A stretch of DNA of 64,000 nucleotides, taken from assembly GCF_900091515.1 (NCBI RefSeq), contig NZ_LT607410.1:930001-994000 (forward strand). Reading direction: 5' to 3'. The notes beneath the pieces were generated by a model that did no database searches, was not told the origin of the DNA, and saw only the letters and a program-made list of their open reading frames with translations. This stretch comes from Micromonospora purpureochromogenes. GTDB lineage: Bacteria > Actinomycetota > Actinomycetes > Mycobacteriales > Micromonosporaceae. Positions 1 to 8,383 of the stretch are shown one piece after another (within the stretch, counting starts at the first letter, position 1; each line of letters opens with the position of its first letter). The position numbers and the translations under genes were made by a program.

Positions 1-391
1 GGAAGTAGGTGAACGGGTTCTTCCAGACCGGCCCGGTGTAGTCGTTCGACCCGAAGACGAAGGCGCCCGGGTAGTCGAGCAGCGGTTGCAGGGCCCGCAG
101 CACTCCTCCGACGGCGTCGGGGTGGGCCATGTTGTCGCCGGTGACCACCACCAGGTCCGGGTCGAGGGCGGCCAGCGACGCCACCCACTGCTGCTTGCGT
201 GCCTGGTCGGGCATCATGTGCAGGTCCGACAGGTGCAGCACGCGCAGCGGCTCCGCGTCGGCCGGCAGCACCGGCACGTCGTACCGCCGCAGGGTGAACA
301 TGTTGCGCTCGATGAGCGACGCGTACGCCAGGGTGGCCGCGCCCGCGGCGACGGTTCCGGCGGCAAGGCGGAATAGTGTGCGCTTTCGCAT
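1..391 (-). CDS. Metallophosphoesterase (3' part beyond window)
   Basis: The first 130 residues of a calcineurin-like phosphoesterase; the gene continues past position 1. It starts at the ATG at 391-389 with a short basic N-terminus and a hydrophobic stretch (LFRLAAGTVAAGAATLAYA), a likely membrane anchor or signal. Metal-binding motifs follow in the family order: HLSDLH near residue 55, GDN near 85 and GSNDY near 117, the last replacing the usual GNHD. It probably hydrolyses a phosphodiester or lipid phosphate at the cell surface. The PBP gene lies on the same strand upstream of it with yqeY between on the other strand; the pair PBP/phosphoesterase is conserved in actinobacteria (from memory, Rv3682/Rv3683). 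Confidence 0.88.
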   Translation of the reverse strand, partial: MRKRTLFRLAAGTVAAGAATLAYASLIERNMFTLRRYDVPVLPADAEPLRVLHLSDLHMMPDQARKQQWVASLAALDPDLVVVTGDNMAHPDAVGGVLRALQPLLDYPGAFVFGSNDYTGPVWKNPFTYF

Positions 392-416
392 GCCGTTCAG
401 GGTAGTTTGACCGTCC

Positions 417-872
417 ATGAGCACGCTGAAGGACCGCCTCACTGCCGACATGCGCGCCGCTCTCAAGGCGCGCGACGAGCTGACCACCTCCACCCTGCGG
501 ATGGCCCTCGCGGCCGTCGGCACCGCCGAGGTCGCCGGCAAGGCCAAGCGCGAGCTCACCGACGACGAGGTGCTCGCGGTGCTGACCAAGGAGGCGAAGA
601 AGCGGCGCGAGGCCGCCACCGCCTTCGCCGAGGCCGGCCGGGGTGAGCAGGCCGCCAAGGAGACCGCCGAGGGCGAGGTGCTGGACCGCTACCTGCCCAA
701 GCAGCTCTCCGACGACGAGCTGGCCGAGCTGGTCGCGGGGGCGCTCGCGGCCGGCGGCTTCACCGGCAAGGCGCAGATGGGCCCGGCCATGAAGGCGGCC
801 CAGGCCGCGGTGGCCGGCCAGGCCGAGGGGGGCCGGGTGGCCGCCGAGGTACGCCGACAGCTCGGCCTCTGA
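417..872 (+). CDS. GatB/YqeY domain-containing protein
   Basis: A 151-residue protein of the YqeY family, the normal length for a stand-alone version of the tail domain found in GatB, a subunit of tRNA amidotransferase. It begins MSTLKDRLTADMRAALKARD, matching the usual helical start with conserved arginine and aspartate, and has the typical DRYLPKQLSDDEL linker near residue 100 between the two helical subdomains. It contains no catalytic motif. A tRNA-related role is inferred from the family only. The start lies 25 bp from the divergent metallophosphoesterase start, so both promoters must share that short gap. A strong hairpin follows 14 bp after the stop. Confidence 0.88.
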   Translation: MSTLKDRLTADMRAALKARDELTTSTLRMALAAVGTAEVAGKAKRELTDDEVLAVLTKEAKKRREAATAFAEAGRGEQAAKETAEGEVLDRYLPKQLSDDELAELVAGALAAGGFTGKAQMGPAMKAAQAAVAGQAEGGRVAAEVRRQLGL

Positions 873-886
873 CCCACGTACGCGAA

Positions 887-920
887 ACGGGCGGGCACCC
901 TCGAAAGGGTGCCCGCCCGT
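887..920. terminator. Bidirectional intrinsic terminator
   Basis: A perfect 15-bp stem (887-901 with 906-920) with a CGAA tetraloop, placed between the convergent ends of yqeY (872) and the PBP gene (935). There is no U-tract, as is usual in such GC-rich genomes, so it probably serves both strands. Confidence 0.8.
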
Positions 921-934
921 CGTTCGTGCGGAGG

Positions 935-3376
935 TCAGCCGCGGGGCCGAGGAGGTCGGCCCGTTGTCGGCGGGGTGGCGGTGCCGCCGGGGCCCGTGGT
1001 CGTCCCGGGCGGGGTGCCGCCGCCACTGCTCACCTGGATGGTGACCACGCCGCCCTTGATGGTCCGGCCCTCCGGGCTGGTGCCGGCGGCCTTGCCCGCC
1101 GGGCAGCTCGACGCGACCTTGACGTCCGAGACGACCGCCTCGAAGCCGGCCCCGTTGATCCGGGACTTGGCGGCGTCCAGGTCCTGGCAGGTCACGCTGG
1201 GGATGGAGCGCTGGTCGCCCTCGGAGATCTTCTTGCCGGGCGGCTCGAAGTTGATCCGCTCCTTGCCCTTCATCGCGTCCCGCAGCGTCTCCCAGACCGG
1301 CGGGTTGATGCCGTCGGGCTCGTTGTGCTTCATCTTGACGTTGGTCTGCGGCCAGTCCGGGTCGGCCATGATGCCGGCGACCGCGTACTGCTTGGTCATC
1401 GCGACCAGGGCGGCGGTCTTCTCCGAGTCGGTGGTGCCGGACTTGCCGGCCACCGGCGCGTTGACGATCGTCTTGACCTGGCGGGCGGTACGGCTGTTGC
1501 CGCACTTGCTGGTGGAGGAGTTGTCACCGACCGGGCAGCGGGCGGCGTCCACGGCGGCCCGGGCCACCTCGGTGCTGACCCGCTTCTCGCAGCGCGGGTT
1601 GGCGATGTCGAGCTTGTTGCCCTCCGGGTCCCTGATCTCCTGCACCGGGATCGGCTCGCAGTACTTGCCGTCCGCGGCGAGGGTCGCGTACGCGTTGGCC
1701 AGCTCCAGCGGGGTGGTCTGCGAGACGCCCAGGGTGAACGCGCCCCACTGGTGCGCCGCGTCCTTGGTGCCGGCGAACTTGGCGTCGTTGGCGGCCCGGA
1801 ACTGGATGCCGAGGCGCTTCGCCACGTCGACCACGTTCTCCCCCCCGACCTGCTGCTGGAGCGGGACGAAGTAGGTGTTGATCGACTGGGAGAAGGCGCT
1901 CCACATGTTCAGCACGCCGCCGGCCTTGCCGGTCGAGTTGGTCGGGCAGTAGAAGTGCGTGCCCGGGCAGGCGGCCGGGGAGCTGCTGTCGATGATGTAT
2001 TCCGACTTGAACTTCGCCTGCGCGTTGATGGTGTAGCTGAGCGGGATGCCCTTCTCCAGGGCGGCGACGATGGTGAAGATCTTGAAGGTCGAGCCCGCCT
2101 GGTAGCCGGTGATGCCCTGACCGCCGGTGAGCAGCGGGTTCACCGTGGCCGGGTAGTTGCCCCGGATCTTCTTCTTCGCCTTCGCCGGGTCGCTGGAGAT
2201 CTTGTTCTTCGGGTTCTTCGGATCGTCGATCTTGAAGGACCGGTTCACCGCGAGCGCCCGGACCCGACCGGTGCCCGGCTCCACCACGGCGACCATGGCG
2301 GCCTCCTTGGCGGTCTCCTTCTTGGCCTTGCGCACCGCCCGGTCCGCACCCCGCTGCGCCTGCGCGTCGAGGGTGGTGACGATGGTGTAGCCGCCGCTCT
2401 TGAGCCGCCGCTCCCGGTCGTACGTGGTCGAGCCGAACGTCCCCTGCTGCATCCACCAGCGGTAGAAGTAGTCGCAGAAGAAGCCCCAGCCCTTCTCGTT
2501 GGTGGAGACGCAGCCGTTCGGGGTTCGCTTGTCCTTCACCACCATCGGGGCAGCCTTGGCGGCGTCGGCCTCCGGCTGGGTGATGGCACCGATCTTGACC
2601 ATGTTGTCGATCACGTAGTTGCGCCGGTCGAGGGCGAGCGGGCGGCCGCTACGGGTGGTCGGGTCGTTGGTGGTCGGCGCCTTGACCATGCCGGCCAGCA
2701 TCGCCGCTTCCTCGATCTTCAGCTTGCTCGGCGGCTTGCCGAAGTAGACCTGGCTGGCGGCGTAGACGCCGTACGCGCCGTTGCCGAACGACGCGATGTT
2801 CAGGTAGCGCTCCAGGATCTCGTCCTTGGAGAACTCCTTGTCGATCTGGATCGCGTAGCGCATCTCGCGCAGCTTGCGGGCGCTGGTGTCCTCGGTCGCC
2901 GCGACCACGTCGGCCGGGTGGGTCGCCGAGTAGGCGATGGCCAGCCGGACGTACTGCATCGTCAGCGTCGAGGCGCCCTGCTGGGAGTTGGTGCCGGACT
3001 GGTTGTTGACGAAGGCACGGGCGACGCCGTTGAGGTCGACGCCGTTGTGCTTGTAGAAGTCGTGGTCCTCGGCGGCGATGATCGCCTTCGGCATGACCGG
3101 CGCGATGTCGGCCAGCTTCACGTCCCGCCGGTTCTCGTCGTACATGGTCGCCAGCGGTGTCTTGCCGTCGGAGGCGAGCAGGTAGCTGATCTGCGGCGCG
3201 CGGGCCACGGTCAGCTCCTTCGGCAACGCGCCGAAGGTCTCGGCGCCGGCCTTCGCGGCCAAGCCGGACATCGCCACCGCGGGGAAAGCCGCCGCCGCGA
3301 CCACCACGCCGGCGAGCAGGCCACAGACAAGCAGCGATGCGGCGTTGGTGAAGACATTGTGGTCACGTTTCCGCAT
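935..3376 (-). CDS. ponA2: Class A penicillin-binding protein with PASTA domain
   Basis: Bifunctional peptidoglycan synthase, 813 residues. I take ATG 3376 as start because GAGGTGA lies 7-8 nt before it, although the frame stays open upstream. A membrane segment covers about residues 14-36. The glycosyltransferase domain has EDHDFY at 103-108 and the SQQGASTLTMQ motif near 131-141. The transpeptidase has STFK at 429-432 (catalytic Ser429), SIN at 498-500 and KSGT at 645-648. A C-terminal PASTA domain spans about 724-783, followed by a Gly/Pro/Thr-rich tail. Numerous cysteines in the transpeptidase part (for example 470, 477, 573, 596, 614, 625) suggest extracytoplasmic disulfides. It lies next to wblA, divergently, the arrangement recalled for ponA2/whiB4 in mycobacteria. 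Confidence 0.93.
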   Translation of the reverse strand: MRKRDHNVFTNAASLLVCGLLAGVVVAAAAFPAVAMSGLAAKAGAETFGALPKELTVARAPQISYLLASDGKTPLATMYDENRRDVKLADIAPVMPKAIIAAEDHDFYKHNGVDLNGVARAFVNNQSGTNSQQGASTLTMQYVRLAIAYSATHPADVVAATEDTSARKLREMRYAIQIDKEFSKDEILERYLNIASFGNGAYGVYAASQVYFGKPPSKLKIEEAAMLAGMVKAPTTNDPTTRSGRPLALDRRNYVIDNMVKIGAITQPEADAAKAAPMVVKDKRTPNGCVSTNEKGWGFFCDYFYRWWMQQGTFGSTTYDRERRLKSGGYTIVTTLDAQAQRGADRAVRKAKKETAKEAAMVAVVEPGTGRVRALAVNRSFKIDDPKNPKNKISSDPAKAKKKIRGNYPATVNPLLTGGQGITGYQAGSTFKIFTIVAALEKGIPLSYTINAQAKFKSEYIIDSSSPAACPGTHFYCPTNSTGKAGGVLNMWSAFSQSINTYFVPLQQQVGGENVVDVAKRLGIQFRAANDAKFAGTKDAAHQWGAFTLGVSQTTPLELANAYATLAADGKYCEPIPVQEIRDPEGNKLDIANPRCEKRVSTEVARAAVDAARCPVGDNSSTSKCGNSRTARQVKTIVNAPVAGKSGTTDSEKTAALVAMTKQYAVAGIMADPDWPQTNVKMKHNEPDGINPPVWETLRDAMKGKERINFEPPGKKISEGDQRSIPSVTCQDLDAAKSRINGAGFEAVVSDVKVASSCPAGKAAGTSPEGRTIKGGVVTIQVSSGGGTPPGTTTGPGGTATPPTTGRPPRPRG

Positions 3377-3779
3377 CCAGGTCACCTCGACAGGGTACGC
3401 GAGTAGGGAACGAGGGGCGCTGGGGCGTTCTTTCCCCATTTCCTGCGCGCGCCGACCTCGTTGTGCTAAACGCACGACCCCCGGTACGTGGTTGCGTGTG
3501 ACCTGCCGCGAGTCTCCACCGAACGGTGGAGCCCCCGCAGCGTTTTCACGTACCCGGGCCGGGTAAGCGGCGGGCGAAGGCCCGGGAAGCCGGGAGTGTC
3601 CGGAATGATGGATTTCGCCGACAACGTTGCGTAATCAGGCGACTACAGAGCATGATGGTGGCGCGACAGGGCCACACGTCGTCCGTGCCTCCTTGGGGAA
3701 GGAACGGGCCGGACGACCGGGGGGACATCACGGCTGGTCGCACGAGGTCGGTAGGTACTGCAAGGGGGGACGTGTACAC
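3377..3779. other. Divergent intergenic region ponA2 / wblA
   Basis: Just over 400 bp with no convincing gene. It must hold promoters for both the PBP gene and wblA. I see an 18-bp palindrome at 3514-3531 and an AAGGGGGGA ribosome site just before wblA, but no promoter boxes I would defend. The long distance to wblA suggests a leader or several regulator sites. Confidence 0.6.
3514..3531. promoter_or_regulatory. Palindrome upstream of ponA2 and wblA
   Basis: CTCCACCG-AA-CGGTGGAG, 8-bp perfect arms with a 2-nt centre. It sits in the divergent control region, 138 bp from the PBP start and about 250 bp from the wblA start. The size suits a dimeric regulator; a short hairpin in a leader is the alternative. 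Confidence 0.4.
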
Positions 3780-4100
3780 ATGGGCATGATCACTGACTGG
3801 CCGTCACTGGCGGCGTGTCAGAACGGGGACCCGGACGCGTTGTTCGTACAGGGCGCCGAACAGAACGTGGCGAAGAGGATCTGCCGGAGCTGCCCAGTTC
3901 GGTACGAGTGCCTGGCCGACGCGCTCGACAACCGGATCGAGTTCGGGGTGTGGGGTGGCATGACCGAACGCGAACGCCGGGCGCTGCTGCGCCGGCACCC
4001 GCAGGTGACGAGCTGGCGCAAGATGTTCGAGGCCGCGATGAAGAAGAACGCCAAGGACAAGACCGGCAAGGACAAGGTCCTGGTCACCGCCGCCGGCTGA
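3780..4100 (+). CDS. wblA: WhiB-family iron-sulfur regulator (WblA/WhiB4 type)
   Basis: A 106-residue WhiB-like protein. Four cysteines, C13, C35, C38 and C44 (pattern C-x21-C-x2-C-x5-C), are placed to hold a redox- or NO-sensitive [4Fe-4S] cluster. The GVWGG turn at 56-60 and the following basic ERERRALLRRH stretch form the DNA-binding part; a lysine-rich tail ends the protein. The start ATG at 3780 has AAGGGGGGA about 10 nt before it; an in-frame ATG at 3786 is a less well placed choice. Assignment to the WblA/WhiB4 branch rests on the neighbours (class A PBP on one side, paired ArsA-like ATPases on the other), the order I recall in Streptomyces and Mycobacterium. In those genera the protein affects development and redox response. 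Confidence 0.9.
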   Translation: MGMITDWPSLAACQNGDPDALFVQGAEQNVAKRICRSCPVRYECLADALDNRIEFGVWGGMTERERRALLRRHPQVTSWRKMFEAAMKKNAKDKTGKDKVLVTAAG

Positions 4101-4106
4101 CGCCGG

Positions 4107-5255
4107 TCACGGCCGGCTGATCGCCGCGCCGATCGTCCGCAGCCCGTCGACGTCGTGTACGTCGGCGGGCTGCGCCGTCACCGACACCGCCGGCACCGTC
4201 GGGAACGCCTCGGTGAACCGGGTCGCCACCTGCTGTTCGCGTACCGCCTGCTGGGCCAGCGCGGCGTGCGCCCGCAGCACGTCGACGGTCGCGTCGTGCC
4301 CGCCCAGCTCCGCCAGCCGCCCCGCGGCGGCGACGCTCTCGGCCGCGCCCAGGTCGGGTACTGCCGGCCGGTGCACCCGGTTGAGCACCAGGCCGGCCAG
4401 CGGCATCCGCTCCTCGCGCAGCCGGCCGGCGAAGTAGGCCGCCTCCCGGACCGCGTCCGGCTCCGGCGCCGCGACCAGCAGGAAGGCCGTTTCCCGGGCC
4501 TGCAGGATGCGGTACGTCTGCTCCGCCCGCTGCCGGAAGCCGCCGAACATCGAGTCCAGCGCGGCGACGAAGCCGGAGAGGTCGGTGATCAGCTGCGCGC
4601 CGAGCACCTTCTGCACCACCTTCGAGAACATCCCGAAGCTGGCGGTGACGAGGCTGAACATGCTCCGCCCCCCGCTGCGCGCCGGCGCCAGCAGCAGCCG
4701 CAGCATCCGCCCGTCGAGGAAGCGGGAGAGCCGGGCCGGGGCGTCCAGGAAGTCCAGCGCCGAGCGGGACGGCGGGGTGTCCACCACGATCAGGTCCCAC
4801 TCGCCGCGGGCGTGCAGCTGGCCCAGCTTCTCCATCGCCATGTACTCCTGCGTGCCGGCGAAGGTCGAGCTCATGGCCTGGTAGAAGGGGTTGGCGAAGA
4901 TTTCCGCCGCCTTGGCCGGATCGGTGTGCTGGAGCACCACGTCGTCGAAGGTGCGCTTCATGTCCAGCATCATGGCGTGCAGCTCGCCGCCGCTGGCCTC
5001 GACGTCGAGCCCCTTGACCTGGCGGGGTGTGTTGTCCAGCTCGGTCAGGCCGAGCGACTGGGCCAGCCGGCGGGCCGGGTCGATGGTGAGCACCACCGTC
5101 CGCCGGCCGTGCCGCTCGGCCGCCCGTAGGGCGAGCGCGGCGGCCGTGGTCGTCTTACCCACACCGCCGGCGCCGCAGCACACGACGATCCGCACGCCGG
5201 GATCGGCGAGGATCTGGTCGAGGTTCAGCCGTGGCGCCGCGTCTTCGGAAGGCAC
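4107..5255 (-). CDS. ArsA/Get3-like ATPase (BagB/Rv3680 type)
   Basis: A 382-residue P-loop ATPase of the ArsA/Get3 group. The deviant Walker A motif GAGGVGKTTTA lies around residues 28-38, switch II shows VDTPPSRSALDF near 155, and a long helical insertion in the middle resembles the Get3 client-binding region. No arsenite-binding cysteine set is obvious, so an anion pump is unlikely. In mycobacteria the paired homologues are thought to act together as Get3-like proteins. The start is GTG 5255 (a TTG lies one codon earlier); no clear ribosome site precedes either. It is the second gene of a pair with the 5313-6290 gene and converges on wblA with only 6 bp between stops. Confidence 0.85.
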   Translation of the reverse strand: MPSEDAAPRLNLDQILADPGVRIVVCCGAGGVGKTTTAAALALRAAERHGRRTVVLTIDPARRLAQSLGLTELDNTPRQVKGLDVEASGGELHAMMLDMKRTFDDVVLQHTDPAKAAEIFANPFYQAMSSTFAGTQEYMAMEKLGQLHARGEWDLIVVDTPPSRSALDFLDAPARLSRFLDGRMLRLLLAPARSGGRSMFSLVTASFGMFSKVVQKVLGAQLITDLSGFVAALDSMFGGFRQRAEQTYRILQARETAFLLVAAPEPDAVREAAYFAGRLREERMPLAGLVLNRVHRPAVPDLGAAESVAAAGRLAELGGHDATVDVLRAHAALAQQAVREQQVATRFTEAFPTVPAVSVTAQPADVHDVDGLRTIGAAISRP

Positions 5256-5312
5256 CAATCGAGCGTATCGGGCCGGTGGGGTCCGTGCGCCCGTGCCGAG
5301 GTCAGGTGTGAG

Positions 5313-6290
5313 TCAATCCGCCCGGCCGAGGAGTTCGGCGAGCCGATCCAGCCCCGCCCGGTCCACCCCGTCGGGGAGCAGCGGCAGCTCGGTCAGGGGC
5401 AGCCCCAGCTCCACCAGGTCCGTCCGGAGGGAGTCCTCCAGATCGCGCCGGATCTGCTGGTCCCGGGCCTCGCCGGCCAGCCCGGCCACGGTGGCCCGGT
5501 CGGCCGGCAGCCCGGCGGCGAGCAGGCCCCGCTTCAGCTCGGCCTGGGTGACCTCACGCCCGGCCGGCACCGGCGGTCGGGCGCCGTTCACGATCACCCG
5601 CCCCACCGGGAAGCCCAACTGGTTCAGCTCGGCGATCGCGTCGACCGTCTCCTGGACCGGCATCTCCTCGAGCAGCGTGACCACGTGCACCGCGGTGATC
5701 GGGGAGCGCAGCAGCGCGGCGACCCCCTCGCTCTGGGTCTTGATCGGGCCGACCTTCGCCAGCCGGGCGGTCTCCGCGGTGACGTTGAGGAAGCGGCCGA
5801 TCCGCCCGGTCGGCGGCGCGTCCAGCACCACCGCGTCGTACGCCCGGCGCTGGCCGGTGGTGCGGGTGGTCGCCTCCTTCACCTTGCCGGTGAGCAGCAC
5901 GTCCCGCAGCCCCGGCGCGATGGTGGTGGCGAAGTCGATGGCGCCGAGCTTGCGCAGCGCCCGGCCGGCCGCACCGAGCTTGTAGAACATGTCGAGGTAC
6001 TCCAGCAGGGCCTCCTCGGCGTCCACCGCCAGGGCCCGTACCTCGCCGCCACCGGGAGCGTCGGTGAGGTGCCGCTCCTCGTACGGCAGCGGGTCGGTGC
6101 CGAAGAGCTGGGCGATGCCCTGCCGCCCCTCGACCTCGACCAGCAGGGTGCGCCGGCCGCCGTCGGCCAGGGCCAGCGCCAGGGCCGCCGCGACGCTGGT
6201 CTTGCCGGTACCGCCCTTGCCGGTGACCACGTGCAGGCGGGCCGGCCATCCGGTGGAGGCCGGGTCGGCCGGCCGCTCTGCTGCTCGCAC
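5313..6290 (-). CDS. ArsA/Get3-like ATPase (BagA/Rv3679 type)
   Basis: A 325-residue paralogue of the adjacent ATPase. The P-loop VVTGKGGTGKTS spans about residues 21-32 and the nucleotide-sensing motif DAPPTGRIGRFL sits near 160. It also has a helical middle part. Two different ArsA-like ATPases encoded side by side suggest a heteromeric complex. The start GTG at 6290 is the first good codon of the open frame. The downstream partner begins 57 bp after its stop, so co-transcription is likely. The upstream neighbour (6317-6898) is also on the minus strand with 26 bp spacing and may head the operon. Confidence 0.85.
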   Translation of the reverse strand: MRAAERPADPASTGWPARLHVVTGKGGTGKTSVAAALALALADGGRRTLLVEVEGRQGIAQLFGTDPLPYEERHLTDAPGGGEVRALAVDAEEALLEYLDMFYKLGAAGRALRKLGAIDFATTIAPGLRDVLLTGKVKEATTRTTGQRRAYDAVVLDAPPTGRIGRFLNVTAETARLAKVGPIKTQSEGVAALLRSPITAVHVVTLLEEMPVQETVDAIAELNQLGFPVGRVIVNGARPPVPAGREVTQAELKRGLLAAGLPADRATVAGLAGEARDQQIRRDLEDSLRTDLVELGLPLTELPLLPDGVDRAGLDRLAELLGRAD

Positions 6291-6316
6291 CCGTCGAGCC
6301 TATCCACCCGGCGGCG

Positions 6317-6898
6317 TCAGGCCACCTCGCAGACCCACCAACCCGTCTTCCGTACGACGGTGAAGCGCAGCGCCTGCTCGGCGACCTTCTCGTCGGCGGT
6401 GGTCATGGTGACCTTGGTGGTGACGGTGGCCCGATCCCCGGTCTGGTTGTCGACCTTCGGGCTGGCCCAGCGGAAGCGCGGGTTGGCGTAGCCGGCGGCG
6501 TACCTGCGCACCTCGGCCACCTTGGCGTCGAGCTTCTCCTGGTCCCGGGCGTTCGAGCAGACGTAGTCGGCCGCCTTCCTCGCGTCCTGGTCCAGGTAGA
6601 CGGCGGTGAGGAAGTTGTCGACCGCGACCGCTGGCTCCTTGGCGCCCTCGCCGTCCTCGGTGTTCCGCAGGGCCAGGAACGCGGCCGTCCCGCCCCCGCC
6701 GCAGAGCAGCAGCGCGCCGGCCAGCACGAGCGAGGCGATGAGCAGGCCGCGCCGGCGCCGGGCCACCGGCGCCTGGTACGCGGGGTAGCCGGGCGGGGGT
6801 GGCGGGATGGTGCCCGGCCCGGACTCGTCGGGGGTGGTGTCGCCCGGCGCGGGGGTGGCCGGCGATCCGGTCGCTCCGTCGTTCGGCGGTTGGGTCAT
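6317..6898 (-). CDS. Membrane-anchored protein with NTF2-like (DUF4878-type) extracellular domain
   Basis: 193 residues, start ATG 6898 with GGGGGA 5 nt before it. A proline- and glycine-rich cytosolic N-terminus of about 48 residues is followed by RRRR and one membrane segment (LLIASLVLAGALLLCGGGGTA, about 53-72). The outer domain starts with VDNFLTAVYLDQDARKA and ends GWWVCEVA, the shape of small alpha-beta lipoprotein-like domains of the NTF2 kind. Two cysteines (YVC and WVC) are spaced to form one disulfide. A paralogue with the same build lies at 61793-62365. Function unknown; its place before the ATPase pair hints at an operon. Confidence 0.72.
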   Translation of the reverse strand: MTQPPNDGATGSPATPAPGDTTPDESGPGTIPPPPPGYPAYQAPVARRRRGLLIASLVLAGALLLCGGGGTAAFLALRNTEDGEGAKEPAVAVDNFLTAVYLDQDARKAADYVCSNARDQEKLDAKVAEVRRYAAGYANPRFRWASPKVDNQTGDRATVTTKVTMTTADEKVAEQALRFTVVRKTGWWVCEVA

Positions 6899-7224
6899 CT
6901 GGTCCCCCGGGGATGGGCGTCCTCGCCGCCGCTGGGCGGGGAAGAGGGTTCGGGCGCGGCGGGCGACGTCGCTCGCCCGTCCGAGGCAGAAGGGTAGCGG
7001 TCGATGGGTCCTTCCGTGGCGCACCGTTCACGAGCCGCGGGCCCGCGTCGTCACGTTCCGGACGAGGCATCTGTCGCATATGTGACTCCAGGTGATCAAC
7101 CATGCGCGTCCCGTTGTGGCCGTCTGGGCTGCGGTCCTACGTTCGTGCCGGCGGGGGAGCGGGTCGGGCGGTGGGTCCGGTCCGGACGGCGGACAGTTCA
7201 TGGTTTGAGGCCCGGAGGCAGTAC
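6899..7224. other. Divergent intergenic region
   Basis: 326 bp between two divergent genes, with no credible coding. A possible promoter for the rightward gene is TTGTGG at 7114-7119 and TACGTT at 7138-7143 with 18 bp between them; this is a weak visual match only. A GGAGG ribosome site at 7214-7218 closes the region. Confidence 0.35.
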
Positions 7225-7701
7225 ATGCGCGACGCGGACAACATCGCTCGAGCCCAGTTCCCGCCCGGCGACCGGGCGGGCCGGCTCACCGATCGGGGGG
7301 AAGCGGACGGGCCGCTCGGCAGTCTCCCGATCAATGAGCGCTCGTACCGCCGGTGCGCCGAGCCGAACGAGGTGCTGCGCATCCTCAACCGCGGGGGCGG
7401 GCGGGACGAGGACGAGCCCGGGTACGTCATCCACCTGCCGATCCGGGTGGCCGACCTGTCGGCGGCCACCGCGCTGGCCGGCACGGTGGCGATCTCGCTG
7501 GGGTTCCTGCCCGAGCTGGACGCCGGGGAGACCACCGTCTCGACCGTCGACGACCAGAACAACCGGCACCGGGTCTTCTGCGACCTGCTGCTGCCCGACA
7601 AGTCCCGCTGCCCTCAGCCGTACGACCACGAGGGCCCGTGCGGGGAGGTGCCGACCGCCCCCGAGCAGCGTCCCGCGCCCCGGCCGACGCCCAAACCGTA
7701 G
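7225..7701 (+). CDS. Conserved hypothetical protein with C/H-rich C-terminus
   Basis: 158 residues; ATG 7225 is chosen because GGAGG lies 6 nt upstream, although the frame is open from 7102. The N-terminal half is polar. The middle shows alternating hydrophobic segments (IHLPIRVADLSAATALAGTV), suggestive of a small alpha/beta domain. Near the end a C-x8-C-x5-H-x3-C arrangement (within FCDLLLPDKSRCPQPYDHEGPC) could bind zinc. A Pro-rich tail closes the protein. I do not recognise the family. It lies just before the DUF4177 and RidA genes on the same strand. Confidence 0.7.
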   Translation: MRDADNIARAQFPPGDRAGRLTDRGEADGPLGSLPINERSYRRCAEPNEVLRILNRGGGRDEDEPGYVIHLPIRVADLSAATALAGTVAISLGFLPELDAGETTVSTVDDQNNRHRVFCDLLLPDKSRCPQPYDHEGPCGEVPTAPEQRPAPRPTPKP

Positions 7702-7748
7702 GCTGTGCCTGGAAACCAGTCCACGTCAGGCAAGGGAGCCTTCCACCG

Positions 7749-7904
7749 ATGCAGAAGTGGGAATACGCCACGGTCCCGCTGCTGGTCCACGCGACCAAGC
7801 AGATCCTCGACAACTGGGGCGAGGACGGCTGGGAGTTGGTCGCCGTGGTCCCCGGCCCGAACCCGGACCAGCTGGTCGCCTACCTGAAGCGTCCGAAGGG
7901 CTGA
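7749..7904 (+). CDS. DUF4177 domain protein
   Basis: A 51-residue protein that is nearly all one domain: it begins MQKWEYATVPLL, has NWGEDGWELVAVVPG in the middle and ends YLKRPKG. This is the signature of the DUF4177 family, short beta-rich proteins of unknown role. AGGGAG about 11 nt upstream marks translation start. It precedes the RidA gene by 5 bp, so the two are almost certainly translated from one message. The same pairing is recalled from mycobacteria (Rv3678A/Rv3678c). Confidence 0.85.
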   Translation: MQKWEYATVPLLVHATKQILDNWGEDGWELVAVVPGPNPDQLVAYLKRPKG

Positions 7905-7909
7905 CGGGC

Positions 7910-8371
7910 ATGAGCAACGGGCCTCACGCCAAGCTGGCGGAACTCGGGCTGGCCCTGCCCGAGGTCGTGCCGCCGGTGGCCAGCTACGTGCCGGCGGTGC
8001 AGTCCGGCCAGCACGTCTTCGTCTCCGGCCAGCTGCCGATCGCCGAGGGCAAGCTGCTCGCCACCGGCAAGGTCGGCGCCGGCGTCTCCGCCGAGCAGGC
8101 CAAGGACCTCGCCGAGCGGTGCGCGCTGAACGCCCTCGCGGCGGTCGACGCCCTGGTCGGCCTGGAGAACGTCGTCAAGATCGTGAAGCTGACCGGCTTC
8201 GTCGCGAGCGCGTCCGGGTTCACCGGTCAGCCCGGCGTGATCAACGGCGCCTCGGACCTCTTCGGCGCGGTCTTCGGCGAGGCCGGCCGGCACGCTCGCT
8301 CCGCGGTCGGCGTCGCGGAGCTGCCGCTCGACGCCCCGGTCGAGGTCGAGGTCATCGTCGAGGTCGCCTGA
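7910..8371 (+). CDS. RidA/YjgF family protein
   Basis: 153 residues, a little longer than classical RidA, as in the subgroup seen next to MBL-fold genes. The core motif VSGQLPIAEGKLLATGKVG occurs near residues 40-58 and the C-terminal ARSAVGVAELPLDAPVEVEVIVE forms the trimer strand. Members of the family remove reactive enamine/imine intermediates, although subgroups such as this one lack a proven substrate. The start ATG 7910 follows the DUF4177 stop by 5 bp. Downstream is a nested inverted repeat and then the MBL hydrolase, all on one strand. Confidence 0.87.
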   Translation: MSNGPHAKLAELGLALPEVVPPVASYVPAVQSGQHVFVSGQLPIAEGKLLATGKVGAGVSAEQAKDLAERCALNALAAVDALVGLENVVKIVKLTGFVASASGFTGQPGVINGASDLFGAVFGEAGRHARSAVGVAELPLDAPVEVEVIVEVA

Positions 8372-8383
8372 CCGCACCGCCCG

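Noticed and set aside
926..3406. Very long plus-strand open frame opposite the PBP gene
   Set aside because: It is the antisense shadow usual in GC-rich DNA: low-complexity Arg/Gly/Asp/Val sequence, while the opposite strand encodes complete PBP motifs and a good ribosome site.
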